Shown: positions 8,926 to 17,911 of the stretch, one piece after another
How the letters are laid out: each line of letters opens with the position of its first letter
How positions within the stretch are numbered: position 1 is the stretch's first letter
Assembly: GCA_026770585.1 (NCBI GenBank)
Contig: MU646334.1
Location: 197,405 to 222,643 of the forward strand
Length of the DNA: 25,239 nucleotides
Origin: Baffinella frigidus
Lineage: Eukaryota > Cryptophyceae > Cryptomonadales > Baffinellaceae
Direction of reading: 5' to 3'
Position numbers and translations under genes: made by a program
The notes under the pieces: model-generated
Told to the model about the DNA's origin: nothing
The model's input: the letters and a program-made list of their open reading frames with translations, nothing else
The model's database searches: none

Positions 8926-11900
8926 ACCCTGAACCCTAAACCCCAAACCCTAAACCCCAAACCCTAAACCCTCAACCCTGAACCCCAAACCCTAAAACCC
9001 AAACCCTAAACCCTAAACCCCAAACCCTAAACCCTAAACCCCAAACCCCAAACCCCAAACCCCAAACCCCAAATCCCAAACCCTAAACCAGGTGAGCTTG
9101 CCGGGGGTGGTGGAACACATGGAGACGCAGTTCTCGACAAGTACGGCGCGCGACTTCCCCATGGTCTGCCCGCCCACGCACGATGCTTGACTGACATGGA
9201 CGGTTTTGCTCAAGGAGAACGACTCGCCCGTGGTTTTTTTTCGGGGAGGGGAACTCGCATGTAGGCTTCGTGCCAGGAAAACCCCTGAGGTGTCTGTTTG
9301 TCCTGCTTCTACGCAGACTTAGTGGGAGGGGGTTGGCAGCATGCACACCGTGCACTCTTTGGTTCTGTCTCTCTGTCTCTATCTCTGTCTCGTGTCTCTG
9401 GCTCCGGCTCTTTTTCTCTCTCTCTCTCTCTGACAAGTGGATTCGGACGCGACGCAGGTCGAGTTCATCGACACGCCTGGCCTCGTCGACGGCACTGTCA
9501 AGGTCCTTATCCGGGGAAACCTATTTTTCTTTCAATTGATGGCGCAGTGAAAATTACTACACAATTCGTTTTTACTGGTAATTTTAAAGGATTCGTGTGG
9601 TAATTTGTGTTGGAATCAAATGAAAGAAAAACGGGTTTCCCCGGATAAGTCCGTCTGGAATCTAATGTAGAAACTGTTTTAATTTAAAACACCCAATTTC
9701 AATGAAATATTTTACACGTTTGCTTTAATGTTTCTAGCAAGGGCTCGTCGACGGCACTGTCAAGGTCTGGAATCACTCCCAACCATTCAACCGCTCAGCA
9801 ATTCTGCCCTGCCTCTGATTGCTTCTGCTTGCGCGAGCGTTGCTCTGCTGCTTGCTTCCGCTCCCGAACTTGCATGCAGACTAAAGCTCAGGGAACGCGC
9901 GCAGTATCCGTGAAACCGGAGTGTGGGAGTATATATGTGAAACCGGAGTGTGGGAGCAGTATATGAGTAGTATATGTGAAACCGGAATGTGCAGATGAGC
10001 AGTATCCGTTCGACATTGATGAAGCGATCGAGAAGCTGGCAGAACACGCGTCCATCATCCTCGTCTTCCTAGATGCGCATTGTGGTAGTATATGAACAGT
10101 GTACGTGAAACCGGCGTGTGGAAATATGCGTGAACCCGGAGTGTGGGAGCAGTACATGAGTGGTATATGGTAAACGCGAAACCTATATGAACATTATATG
10201 GTAAATGCGGAACCGTGGGCGAGCAGTATCCGTTCGACATTGATGAGGCGATCGAGAGGCTCGCGGAGCACGCGTCGATCGTCCTCGTCTTCATGGACCC
10301 CATCGGCAAGGTCTGAGCGAACACTCGAAACTCCAACACAGTGGGCTTCGCCAGATCGGTCCATTTATTTTCGTCGTGGTGGCTCAGCCACCAAGAATCC
10401 CTTCGTAGCCCCGCTGTGTGGCTGGTTCAGAAGATGTGATTGTGGTGAGGATTACGGTTTTGGCGCGAGCGAAGACTTGATTGGAACCTCCAACCCTCCG
10501 TCACGCCTGCCCGTAAATCTGCTCGCAATGTCAAGTTTATTGGATCCCCATACCATCACGAGATTCGAGCATTACCGAGCGGAATCCAGCCGTATAAACC
10601 GAATCTTCTGCCCCGGTGAAGACCACTATTCTGAAGTTGACATGCTGGGTGTGTGGTACAAACTCGTCAACTTTGAAGCGGGGAAGCACCTGGGCCCAGC
10701 AAACCGAGACAGAGCTATGAACCGACTCCTCCGCCCCGGTGCAGGCGCTGGTGGCCCGGACCATGAAAGTCGTCGAGAAACTCTCCACACGGTACGTTTC
10801 GATCTTGATCCCTATTTTGTTGGTTGCACTTCCCACCGCCGAGAAACTCGTTTCTGCACCTTTTCTGCACCCGTCATTTTCGCATGTCTTTCGCAACGCC
10901 TGGTTATCGGCCCGAATCGTCAAGCAGCTGCCGCACCACCTTGATCACATGCAACCCTACACCATAAACCCTGAACCCTTCAGGCACCTGGCTAAGATGC
11001 ACTTTGTCCTGGCCAAGTTCGACACGGTCGCCAACCAGAACGATCGCACCAACGTCATCTCCCAGGTATTCGCCTGCATGGCCACACTAATAGGGTAACT
11101 GACTAAAAATGGGGTAGTTGGGCCTACGGGATTGCCTAGGACCCCCTACTGTAGGCCAAAATCCCAAAACTTTTTGGCCATAGGAGCCCTACGGCCTACG
11201 GTAGGCAATTCCGTAGGCCTAACTACCCCATTGTTGGTCCGTTAGTCTATGAACACAGCGGGCTGCGAAGGAATTTTCCTTTTTTGAGCCGCCGTAAATC
11301 GGTTAGGATATCCGTAGGAACAACTCTATGCCCCTACGGATGGCCTACCGTAGGGTCCTATGGACCATCGTCATCTCGCAGGTACTTGCCTGCGAACCAC
11401 ACGTTGGGCAACTGGGCTCAACCCCCAAAAGGGAAAGTGAGGTTCTCAGGTTGTTCACCATCCACACAGCGGAGTACGGAGGGATCCGTGAATAACCCAT
11501 ACGATAAGACATACGACCCTACGGCAGGCAACCCGTAGGGAGATTGGGGGGTTCCTACGGATAAGGTAACGGAAAATGGCTTACATTTGGCCATTTTTCC
11601 CCTGCGTAGCCCGCTGTGTGGTAAGCTTTTGCCATAAAACCTAGAGTGCTGACCTGAGACGGACGCCGAGGGGTGGGTTGTATAGCCTGTAAATGTATTG
11701 TATATCATATACATGTATTGTATAACCAGTAACTGTTTGTACATATATTGTATATCTCCTGGGTTCTTGAACGCAGTCCCTGACGCACAGGGAGGTTGTC
11801 TGGTGTACAACCCGCGACTAAATTCAAATCAATTTAAATCAAACTGAATTCAAACCAAAAATCAAATCAAATTAAACTTGGTGGTGCGCGTGCAGGTGGC

Positions 11901-12594
11901 GCAAGAGCTGAGCGTGCGCGTCTCCGCGACCCACGCCCTCAAGATCCACTCGGTGCCTTTCCCACACCCTAAACCCCATAACCTAAACCCTCAACTCAAA
12001 ACCGTAAACCCACATGGTGAGACTTTGGTTGAAGGAAACATGGCCACCTTGCATACCCCCCTAAACCGACGAATTGTCTCACGGAGGAGGGAGGATCGCT
12101 CGAACGGTGCTCGGAGATGTCGTCAAGTTTGTATTGTCAAGTGCCCCACGCTCGAGGCCAGGCATGATGCTCGAGACCCTTGATCCGACATTAGGGTGCA
12201 GAATCGGATTCTGCATGGACGTCCGGATGCCTTGGATAAAGGCTGCCTCATCCGTTCGTTTCTAAATAACAACCCCCGAGGCCATGTCGGTACCATGAAC
12301 AGGCGTAGCATATACATATGATATGATATATATATATATTAATCCCATCATGTACATATAATATGATGCGTTCTCGTATATTAACCCCTCTCCGTTGGTC
12401 TCAGATATTCATCCCGGATCGCGCGGGAGAGAAGGCGGAGGCGATCCCGAACCAGATTGGTGCCGTGTGCGGACTGCTCACCGCCGCCGTCGACGAGCGT
12501 GTTCAGCAGGTTCGTGATACTCAACGTTTGGGGTTCAGGGTAGGAAAAGGATCGGTGCTTCCTGGGACATTTCTCTCTCTCTCTCCCCCCCCCG

Positions 12595-12632
<38 letters not shown>

Positions 12633-15600
12633 TCCGAACCAGATTGGTGCCGTGTGCGGACTGCTCACCGCTGCAGTCGACGAGAGCGTCCAGCAGGTCC
12701 TTCCACACCGTGGAATACGAGGTTTTCATTTTACAAGGATTCTTGGTCAGTTTCACTTATTTCAGCCCTTTTCCGGTTCAAAAATTGGGCACGTTACACC
12801 CATATTATGGGTGCTGTGAAAGCGGTGCTCACCGCCGCGGTCGTCGAGCGTGTTCAGCTGGTCCTCAACCAAACACACCCAGGATACCCAATGTTCAGGG
12901 TAGCTAAGGGGTCGGGTGCTTCCTGGGTCACATCTCTCTCTCTTTGTTTCTCGCGGTTCCGTCCCAGATGGATGCGGTATGTGCGGACGGCTGACCACCG
13001 CTGTCGACGAGCGCGTACAGCAGGTCATCTCCTTTCGAGTTCTGGGGAGCTACCGTACGGTATTGGCCTGCAGTAGGCCCAAGGACTCCTACACGGGACA
13101 CGGTCCTGAGAGACAAGCGGAGGCTGCAAATCTGGAATCGTCGTTGACCTGTTTTCGCATGGCTTGCGCGTTCGCGCTCGGCTGGACCACCTCACGCTGT
13201 GAGCGCCCTGGATTTCGCGAGTTTCTGGGCATCCAACGAATTCCGTCGTTTTCGCGAAAGTCACCAACGTTGACTTTCGATGCAGGTGATTGAGACGCTG
13301 CTGCAAGACACCCAGTCGCGGTCCTAGGAGCCAGAGCCAGAGGAAGGAGACAGAGGAGGGTGCAGATCCGGAATCGTCGCAGACGAACATGCCAGAACAT
13401 GCCCGCATAAAAAGGCATACGATAGCATCATTGTATGCCTGAAATAGCATACACACACTTATATCTGGCGTTGAACGCCTTAAAAAGCGAGACATGTTAT
13501 GTCTGGTTCCGAAGTTAGCGTGTTAGGTGTTGCGCTGACCTGTGGTGGCGATGCGGGTGATCGGTTGAACCGTCGCTGACCTGTGTTCGCGAAAGTCACC
13601 AACGTTGACTTTTGATGCAGGTGATCGAGACGCTGCTGCAAGACACCTCGCGCCTCTCCCGCCTCGCGCGCGCACGTACCACCCCCATACCCTGAAGAGA
13701 ATTTTTTATCCCCCTAGTGTATTACTAGATGTAGCCTGCGTATACGAGATCTCAATGTCGAACCCTGCCTCGAAAGTCAATGTGGTTGACTTTCACATGT
13801 GACAGTCTTCACACATCTACCTCTCCCACCCCCTCATGCCTACCATACCCTGATGTGGACACCTGTCTCGAAAATCAATTTAGGTGACTTTTCCCGTGAA
13901 AGTTGTAATGAACGACTCCTAGCCCCGCCTGCGTATAAGAGACCCTGATGTGGACCCCTGTCTCGAAAGTCAATGTAGGAGACTTTCACCTGTGGCAGTC
14001 CTCGCGCGTCTACCTCCACACGGTGGGCTTCGAGGGTTTCGGGACCTCTAGATTTCGCGGTAACGTGACCAAATTTGCATGAGAAAATCCTGAAAGTTAA
14101 TTGCCCACAGGGTAAGTTGACTTTTGATAAAAGGTCCGTAGTCCACCGTGTGCCCCCCCCGCCCCGCCTGCGTACACGAGATCCTGATGACGGACCCTGT
14201 CTCAGTAGTCAAGACAGTTGACTTTCCCTGTGGCAACAAGACGGGAAGAGACATCGATGCCGAACCCTGTCTCAAAAGTCAATGCAGAGTGACTTTTCCT
14301 GTGTCAACTTAATTGAATATTGACTTTCAAACAGGACGGGATCTCTCGGTCAAGTGGGGCACGGCGAACCGCATGGCAGCTGCCGCTCGCACACTCCTCG
14401 CAGCGGTACGGAACTCCAGCCCCGTATCCGTCTATTTGGTCTCACCTTTTTCGCTCCAAAGTTGACGGACTTGTACCGCAAACCCAACATGGGATCTTAA
14501 GATTAGTCAACCCGAGTGGGGACGGTGATTCGCATGGCAGCTGCACCCTCCTCGCAGCGGTGACCCTGCACCCCACACCCTCAAACATCAACCCTCAACC
14601 CTCAACCCCACACCCCAAACCCCGCACAACCCTCGTAACGGTCCTCGCCCTAGCTCCGTCTCAGTCTTTTTCGTCTTACCAATGTCTCACCAATGTTTCC
14701 AAAGTTGACGGATGTGTACCGCACACCCAGCATGTCAACTTGAGAATAGTCGGTCAAACCGAGTGGGGACCTTGCATCGCGTCCCAGCTGCCGCGAGCAC
14801 GCTTGCACCGGTGACCCCACAGCCTACACCCTCGACCCTTACCACCAAACCCTAAACCCTAAATCCTAACCCCCCAACCCTCAACCCTCAACCCTCAGCC
14901 CTCAACCCTCAACCCTCAACCCTAAACCCTCAACCCTAAACCCTAAACCCTACACCCTAAACCCTAAACCCCAAACCTTAAACTCTAAACCCTCAACTCT
15001 AAACCCTCAACCCTAAACCCTCAACCCTAAACCCTAACGTCCACCCCTAACCGCATGCGGGTGGCCTGCTGCTGCTGCGGTTGCTTCTTTCCCTGGCGGC
15101 TGGAACCCTTAACCCCTCACCCAAAACCAGGTCGGCGCAATGGTTGTAGTGCTGCTGATGGTCGCGCTGTTGCTCTCCATCCGCATCGTGGACCCTCTCG
15201 CCATCGGCAGTTCATTCACTGGGTTATAGAACGTCACACCACGAAAGAATCTGGGAAAACCCAAGTTTTTGATCCGTGGGGAAAATATATGCAGGTGTGG
15301 GGGATGGTGGTCGTCCTGCTGATGGTCGCGCTTCTGCTCTTAGTCCTCAACGACAACCCTCAACCTTCCACCTCAGACTCTGAACCCCACGCCCTAAACT
15401 CAGGTGGGCTTGATGGTGGTCGTCCTGCTGCTGGTCGCGCTGCTGCTCTCAGTCCTCAACGTGGACCCTCTCGCCATCTGCGGTTCCGCTACCGGACGCA
15501 CCATCACCCGCACCGCCCCAGGTGCTCTCTCTGTCTCTCTGCCCCGCACCCTGCACCCTGCACCCTCGATGTGAGGACCTGGTCCAGGACGAGCCCGCCT

Positions 15601-17771
15601 TGGGCCGTTAGGTCGACATTACTCGGGGCGTCAGCCCTCACAACGAACCCTAATCCACACACCGCTCCCACCGGCAGACGGATCGGTAGAGACAGAGAGG
15701 CAGAAACCGTGCAAGACACTTTCATGCATGGCCCTTACCTTCGCACCCTTCACTATAAACCCTGATCCCTCAACCCTGCTCCCTGCACCCTAAACCCTGC
15801 ACCCTGGACCCTGCACTTCAAAGCAGACGGATCAGTGGAGAAGGAGAGGCAGGAGCCGCGCGAGCTGACATACATGGCCCTCACCTTCGCGGCGGGACTT
15901 CTAGTGGTTAACAATACCTGGCTGTGTGCCAGAAATACTTGAGACTGGCAGATGGATCGGAAGAGGCAGAGAGGCAGGAACCGCGAAAGACGCTCTCATG
16001 CATGGCGCTCACCTTTGCACCCTGCACTCGAAACCCTGACCTCTGAACCCTTCTCCCCGCACACCTCTGAACCCTGCTCCCCGAACCCTGGACCCTAAAA
16101 CCTGAACCCTTAACGCAGACGGATCCGTGGAGACGGAGCGTCAGGAGCCGCGCAAGACGCTGTCATGCATGGCGCTCACCTTCGCTGCCGGGGGGCCAGC
16201 CGCCGCATTCCTCACCGCTTCTCTCGCGTACCCCCCTGCCCCCTCCTAGCTCTGGCTCTGTTTATTTGGTCTCACCATTTTGGTGTTTCCCGCTCCAAAA
16301 TTGACGCATGCGTACCGGGAAGGCAGCATGCCAACTTTGCAATGGTCGGTTAACTTTGCAATAGTCGGTTGACTTTGCAATAGTCAGAGGCAAGACGCTG
16401 TCATGCATGGGGCTCACCTTCGCGGCCGGGGGCCCAGCCGTCGCGTTGATAACCGCATCGCTCACGAACCCTCCCGCCCCCTCCTAGCTCTGCCTCAGGT
16501 CTATGTGGTCTCACCATTTTGGATGAAGGTGAAGAGTTAGGCACATGTTGTGTTCTGGACACGCTATGAGGGTCGATCGGGGATATGACGATGCAACATG
16601 GATTTGCCATGCATGTGAAATGATGTGCAGGGCGGTGGGATACCTCTCCAGTATGCACGCATGGTGGAAGTGAAGATTATATGTTGGATCCAGATGAAGG
16701 TGAAAAAGATAGGCTCATGTTAGGTTATGGACACATGCTCATGGGGGATGACGATGCGCAGGGCGGTGGGGTACCTCTGGATCGTCAAGACCGCGCGCCG
16801 CCCTCAGCTCTCCTTCGCGGTGGAAACCCGGAAACCGAAACCCTAGAAAGCCTTCTTGACCCGAAACCCGAAATCAGAATACCGAATCCCGAACCCCCAA
16901 AATCCAAGCCTCCTTCACCAGAAATGCGAAAGTCGGAAGCCGAAAGCCGAAACTTTGAACCCCTCCCCATTTTTCTCTTAGACTACTGAGAGAGTTTATT
17001 GGTTCGAACTAAGCCTGCGCGGTTTGGCGATCGTTCCGGTACACAACCTTCCCGAATTAGATTGATAGTCGTGCGGGAGAAGTTTCTCTGGTCCAAATAT
17101 TCACCTTCATCTAGCTCCCACTTCACCTTCATCTTATCCTGGGCGTCCGCTGGCTGTGAACCCTAAACCCTAAACCTTAAACCCCAAACCCTAAACTCCA
17201 ACCCCCAAATCCTCAACCCTAAACCCCAACGCAGGAGTCACGCGGCATGGTCGCGATTTGCAAGCACCTCGAGTCCACAGGTTATAAACCCCAAACTCTA
17301 GTTTGCCCCGAACCCTACACTATACACCCTTCTTTCTTCCTTACCCTACACTATAAACCCTTCTTTCTTCCTTGTGTGCGATAAAAATTTATTGAGCTGG
17401 TGGTTGGCCACGAAACTGAATATCATTTGAACAAAACCGGTACGCGGCCAATTACCGTACTTAATCTTCGGTTACGATGTAACCTCGGTTATAACGGACA
17501 CTGGGTAGGTGGCTGTCGAAAGCATCTTCGGCTCTCGTGTCTTCTCCCCACCGTGGAGCCAACCAACCCTGAGTCACTCGCTGATGTGTGGTGTGGTGTG
17601 CAGTGGTGACACTTTTGCGGCCAATTATCCCCCGTGTTTACCTGTGGGTAATTTGGCGTGTGGCGCAGATTCTTGCTGATGTTTGCTGATTTTTCGTGAG
17701 CAGTGATGGTGCGGGCGCTGGCGCTGCGGAAGCGCGTCACGGCCGACGCTCTCGACGACGGCTTCGGCTAA
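7542..17771 (+). CDS. Dynamin/EHD-like GTPase with C-terminal membrane hairpin, complete, 18 exons, 470 aa
   Basis: Exons: 7542-7673, 7778-7843, 7968-8087, 8706-8783, 9092-9163, 9458-9502, 10227-10310, 10745-10791, 10984-11065, 11896-11952, 12405-12509, 13621-13675, 14335-14405, 15404-15521, 16119-16227, 16762-16819, 17235-17280, 17704-17771. All introns are GT..AG with compatible phases; the sum is 1413 bp, ending in TAA at 17769. Seen: P-loop GNHSAGKS (residues 75-82, G1), IDTPGLVDG (G3, Asp161), LAKFD (G4 position, 224-228; the usual N/TKxD Asn/Thr is Ala), DPIGK after the G3 helix, then helical segments with NQIGAVCGLL. Hydrophobic stretches at about 339-356 and 395-422 suggest a C-terminal two-pass anchor, followed by a basic tail. 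The G-motif order and the DPIG/FDxxxA pattern recall EHD/dynamin-superfamily ATPase/GTPases that remodel membranes; no EH domain is seen. Function beyond membrane-linked GTPase is inference. The start is the first ATG of the open exon; an upstream 5' exon cannot be excluded. Confidence 0.85.
7853..7966 (+). repeat. Telomere-like CCCTAAA/CCCTACA array, GTPase intron 2
   Basis: It fills the intron between exons 2 and 3 and ends directly in CTAAACCCAG, the acceptor of the P-loop exon. Confidence 0.9.
8511..8550 (+). repeat. Upstream copy of GTPase exon 4 start
   Basis: GGCAG then GTTGTGCGGAAGGGCAAGAA repeats the exon at 8706 exactly for about 28 bp, then diverges after AAGCG. The exon and this copy are separated by a (CCAG)n tract at 8573-8618. 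Confidence 0.8.
8795..9088 (+). repeat. Telomere-like CCCTAAA/CCCTCAA/CCCCAAA array, GTPase intron 4
   Basis: Nearly the whole 308 bp intron is heptamer repeat with blocks of one variant in a row (CCCTCAA, then CCCCAAA), ending in CCCTAAACCAG acceptor. A smaller array is at 8405-8505. Confidence 0.9.
9507..9648. mobile_element. 142 bp MITE (TTATCCGGGG family), copy 2, at the GTPase exon 6 donor
   Basis: It has the same ends and inverted repeats as the copy at 5368. The flanking duplication is GTCC (9503-9506, 9649-9652). The left GTCC starts immediately after the last exon 6 codon, so the duplicated target supplies the splice donor. Confidence 0.9.
9740..9773 (+). repeat. Downstream copy of GTPase exon 6 end
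   Basis: CTCGTCGACGGCACTGTCAA, then GGTCTGGAATC, repeats the exon 6 end (9458-9502) and its intron start. Its undisturbed AAG|GTCTGG join shows what the exon 6 donor looked like before a MITE entered 4 bp downstream. Confidence 0.8.
9907..10226 (+). repeat. Minisatellite flanking the two exon 7 copies
   Basis: A unit of about 28 bp, with GTATATGTGAAACCGGAGTG and GGGAGCA, recurs with variation on both sides of the exon 7 copy, up to the functional acceptor at 10226. Confidence 0.7.
10003..10080 (+). other. Near-complete second copy of GTPase exon 7
   Basis: It reads YPFDIDEAIEKLAEHASI with an AGCAG acceptor, like the chosen exon at 10227-10310, and stays open to LVFLDA. It then diverges: the DPIGK codons and the AAG|GT donor are replaced by GCGCATTGTGG. 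The 10227 copy is therefore taken as the functional exon. The copy lies within a minisatellite that flanks both copies, pointing to a tandem duplication of a unit of about 220 bp. Confidence 0.7.
11096..11244. mobile_element. About 149 bp inverted-repeat element in GTPase intron 9
   Basis: TAACTGACTAAAAATGGGG at the left matches the inverse of the right end (TAACGGACCAACAATGGGG), followed by inverted GTAG..GGCCTACGG arms. Inside lie CCTACGGTAGG-type palindromes. A target duplication is not clear. Confidence 0.8.
11366..11393 (+). repeat. Downstream copy of GTPase exon 9 end
   Basis: ATCGTCATCTCGCAGGTACT resembles the exon 9 end ACGTCATCTCCCAG|GTATT (exon 10984-11065) with its donor and following TGCCTGC. 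Confidence 0.65.
11462..11621. mobile_element. 160 bp MITE, CACACAGCGG family
   Basis: The ends are CCACACAGCGG and CCGCTGTGTGG, with inner GAATAACCC, GATAAGAC, CCCTACGG..CCGTAGGGA and TCCTACGGATAAGGTAAC. The inner order is shared with 23881-24040. No clear target duplication. Confidence 0.85.
11655..11880. other. AT-rich end of GTPase intron 9
   Basis: ATGTATTGTATATCATATAC-type short repeats (11690-11760), then AATTCAAATCAATTTAAATC repeats (11818-11878), leading to the exon 10 acceptor. Another AT run (12300-12365) precedes exon 11. Confidence 0.6.
12570..12630. repeat. CT microsatellite in GTPase intron 11
   Basis: CTCTCTCTC interrupted by CCCCCCCGCGCG, between exon 11 and its first copy. 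A similar TCTC tract is at 9358-9432 in intron 5, ahead of the exon 6 acceptor. Confidence 0.9.
12632..13026 (+). repeat. Three decayed copies of GTPase exon 11 3' part in intron 11
   Basis: Copies at about 12632-12699, 12811-12862 and 12964-13026 repeat the exon 12405-12509 end (GAVCGLLTAAVDERVQQ) with growing divergence. Each ends in CAG|GT or a related join. The first is still in frame (AVDESVQQ); the third is frame-broken. CT tracts lie between exon and first copy. Confidence 0.8.
13250..13312 (+). repeat. Upstream partial copy of GTPase exon 12 with its acceptor
   Basis: It repeats the sequence at 13585-13650: GAAAGTCACCAACGTTGACT, then TTCGATGCAG, then GTGATTGAGACGCTGCTGC. After AAGACACC it diverges, losing the rest of the exon, so 13621-13675 is taken as functional. 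Confidence 0.8.
13760..14305 (+). repeat. Tandem units with AAAGTCAA..TTGACTTT hairpins
   Basis: Units of about 90-100 bp recur: GCCTGCGTATAAGAGA, CCCTGTCTCGAAAGTCAA, then TTGACTTTC and CCTGTGGCAG. Clear hairpins sit near 13764, 13867, 13965, 14207 and 14273. A MITE (14018-14152) interrupts the series. The acceptor of exon 12 contains the same GTTGACTTTTGATG string. Confidence 0.7.
14018..14152. mobile_element. About 134 bp MITE shared by genes 2 and 3, copy in GTPase intron 12
   Basis: The ends are CACACGGTGG and CCACCGTGTG. The interior (GTGACCAAATTTGCA, GAAAATCCT, GTTAATTGCCC, AAGTTGACTTTTGAT, AAAGGTCCGTAGTCCACCGTG) matches 21449-21582. Confidence 0.8.
14459..14745. repeat. Short AAAGTTGAC palindromes (two copies here)
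   Basis: A 45 bp module, AAAGTTGACGGATGTGTACC then ACCCAGCATGTCAACTT, occurs at 14459-14505 and 14699-14742, again at 16297-16342, and inverted at 10635-10678. A TTTGGTCTCACC stretch precedes it at 14440, 14661 and 16260. Confidence 0.7.
14520..14813 (+). repeat. Two downstream copies of GTPase exon 13 end
   Basis: Copies at about 14520-14563 and 14757-14813 repeat GCATGGCAGCTGC..CTCCTCGCAGCGGT, the end of the exon 14335-14405. The second is more divergent. AAAGTTGAC palindromes lie beside each. Confidence 0.75.
14818..15048 (+). repeat. Telomere-like array, GTPase intron 13
   Basis: CCCTCAA and CCCTAAA heptamers fill 230 bp downstream of the exon 13 copies. Smaller arrays lie at 15741-15815, 16016-16115 and 17155-17232, the last two leading into acceptors of exons 15 and 17. 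Confidence 0.9.
15131..15345 (+). repeat. Two upstream copies of GTPase exon 14 (membrane-segment exon)
   Basis: The copy at 15131-15222 follows AACCAG and reads VGAMVVVLLMVALLLSI..VDPLAI. The copy at 15297-15345 follows TGCAG and reads MVVVLLMVALLLLVLN. The chosen exon, 15404-15521, has a clean CAG|GT phase-1 donor that fits exon 15. The first copy stays open for over 80 bp and might be an alternative exon, though its donor is unclear. Confidence 0.75.
15673..16014 (+). repeat. Three upstream 5'-part copies of GTPase exon 15
   Basis: Copies begin after GGCAG or AGCAG at about 15676, 15823 and 15952 and resemble the exon start ACGGATCCGTGGAGACGGAG. Each runs to CATGCATGGC..CTCACCTT (CATACATGGC in the second) and then breaks into telomere-like repeat or unrelated sequence. 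Frame-breaking changes mark them as decayed. Confidence 0.8.
16387..16530 (+). repeat. Downstream 3'-part copy of GTPase exon 15 plus following intron
   Basis: It repeats the exon from AAGACGCTGTCATGCATGG through the intron start and on to TCTCACCATTTTGG, so the duplicated segment crossed the donor junction. The donor has changed: functional CTCGC|GTACCC is CTCACGAACCC here, so the copy cannot splice at that point. Confidence 0.8.
16622..16651 (+). repeat. Upstream copy of GTPase exon 16 start
   Basis: The sequence TGCAGGGCGGTGGGATACCT repeats the acceptor and first codons of the exon at 16762 (GCAG then GGCGGTGGGGTACCTCT). The surrounding intron (GATGAAGGTGAA, TATGACGATGC) is repeated too, at about 16522 and 16691. 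Confidence 0.7.
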
Positions 17772-17871
17772 GGCTCCCCTCTCGATGCGCTCTTCCAAGT
17801 CGAATGACGGGAGACGCGGAGCAAGAGTATGCCTCGCCTCTTTCATTCGAACCTCTCCACGTCGCTCAAGC

Positions 17872-17911
17872 TCGTCACGGCCGACGCTTTCTCGACGACG
17901 GCTTCGGCTAA
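17872..17911 (+). repeat. Downstream copy of the GTPase terminal exon end, including stop
   Basis: It repeats CGTCACGGCCGACGCT and GACGACGGCTTCGGCTAA of the last exon (17704-17771), with extra bases (TTCTC for CTC) that shift the frame. It lies just 3' of the gene, in the presumed 3' UTR or beyond. On the opposite strand it makes a false open frame. Confidence 0.75.

Noticed and set aside
16247-16249. TAG as the normal end of the GTPase gene
   Set aside because: Splicing at 16227 joins three further in-phase exons whose own echoes show the same pattern; kept only as an alternative end.
17625-17846. Minus-strand frame EERIERGALAEAVVESVGRD as an exon of gene 3
   Set aside because: It is antisense to the GTPase terminal exon, which joins in phase with exons 15-17 and ends in TAA; the repeated block is that exon's echo.
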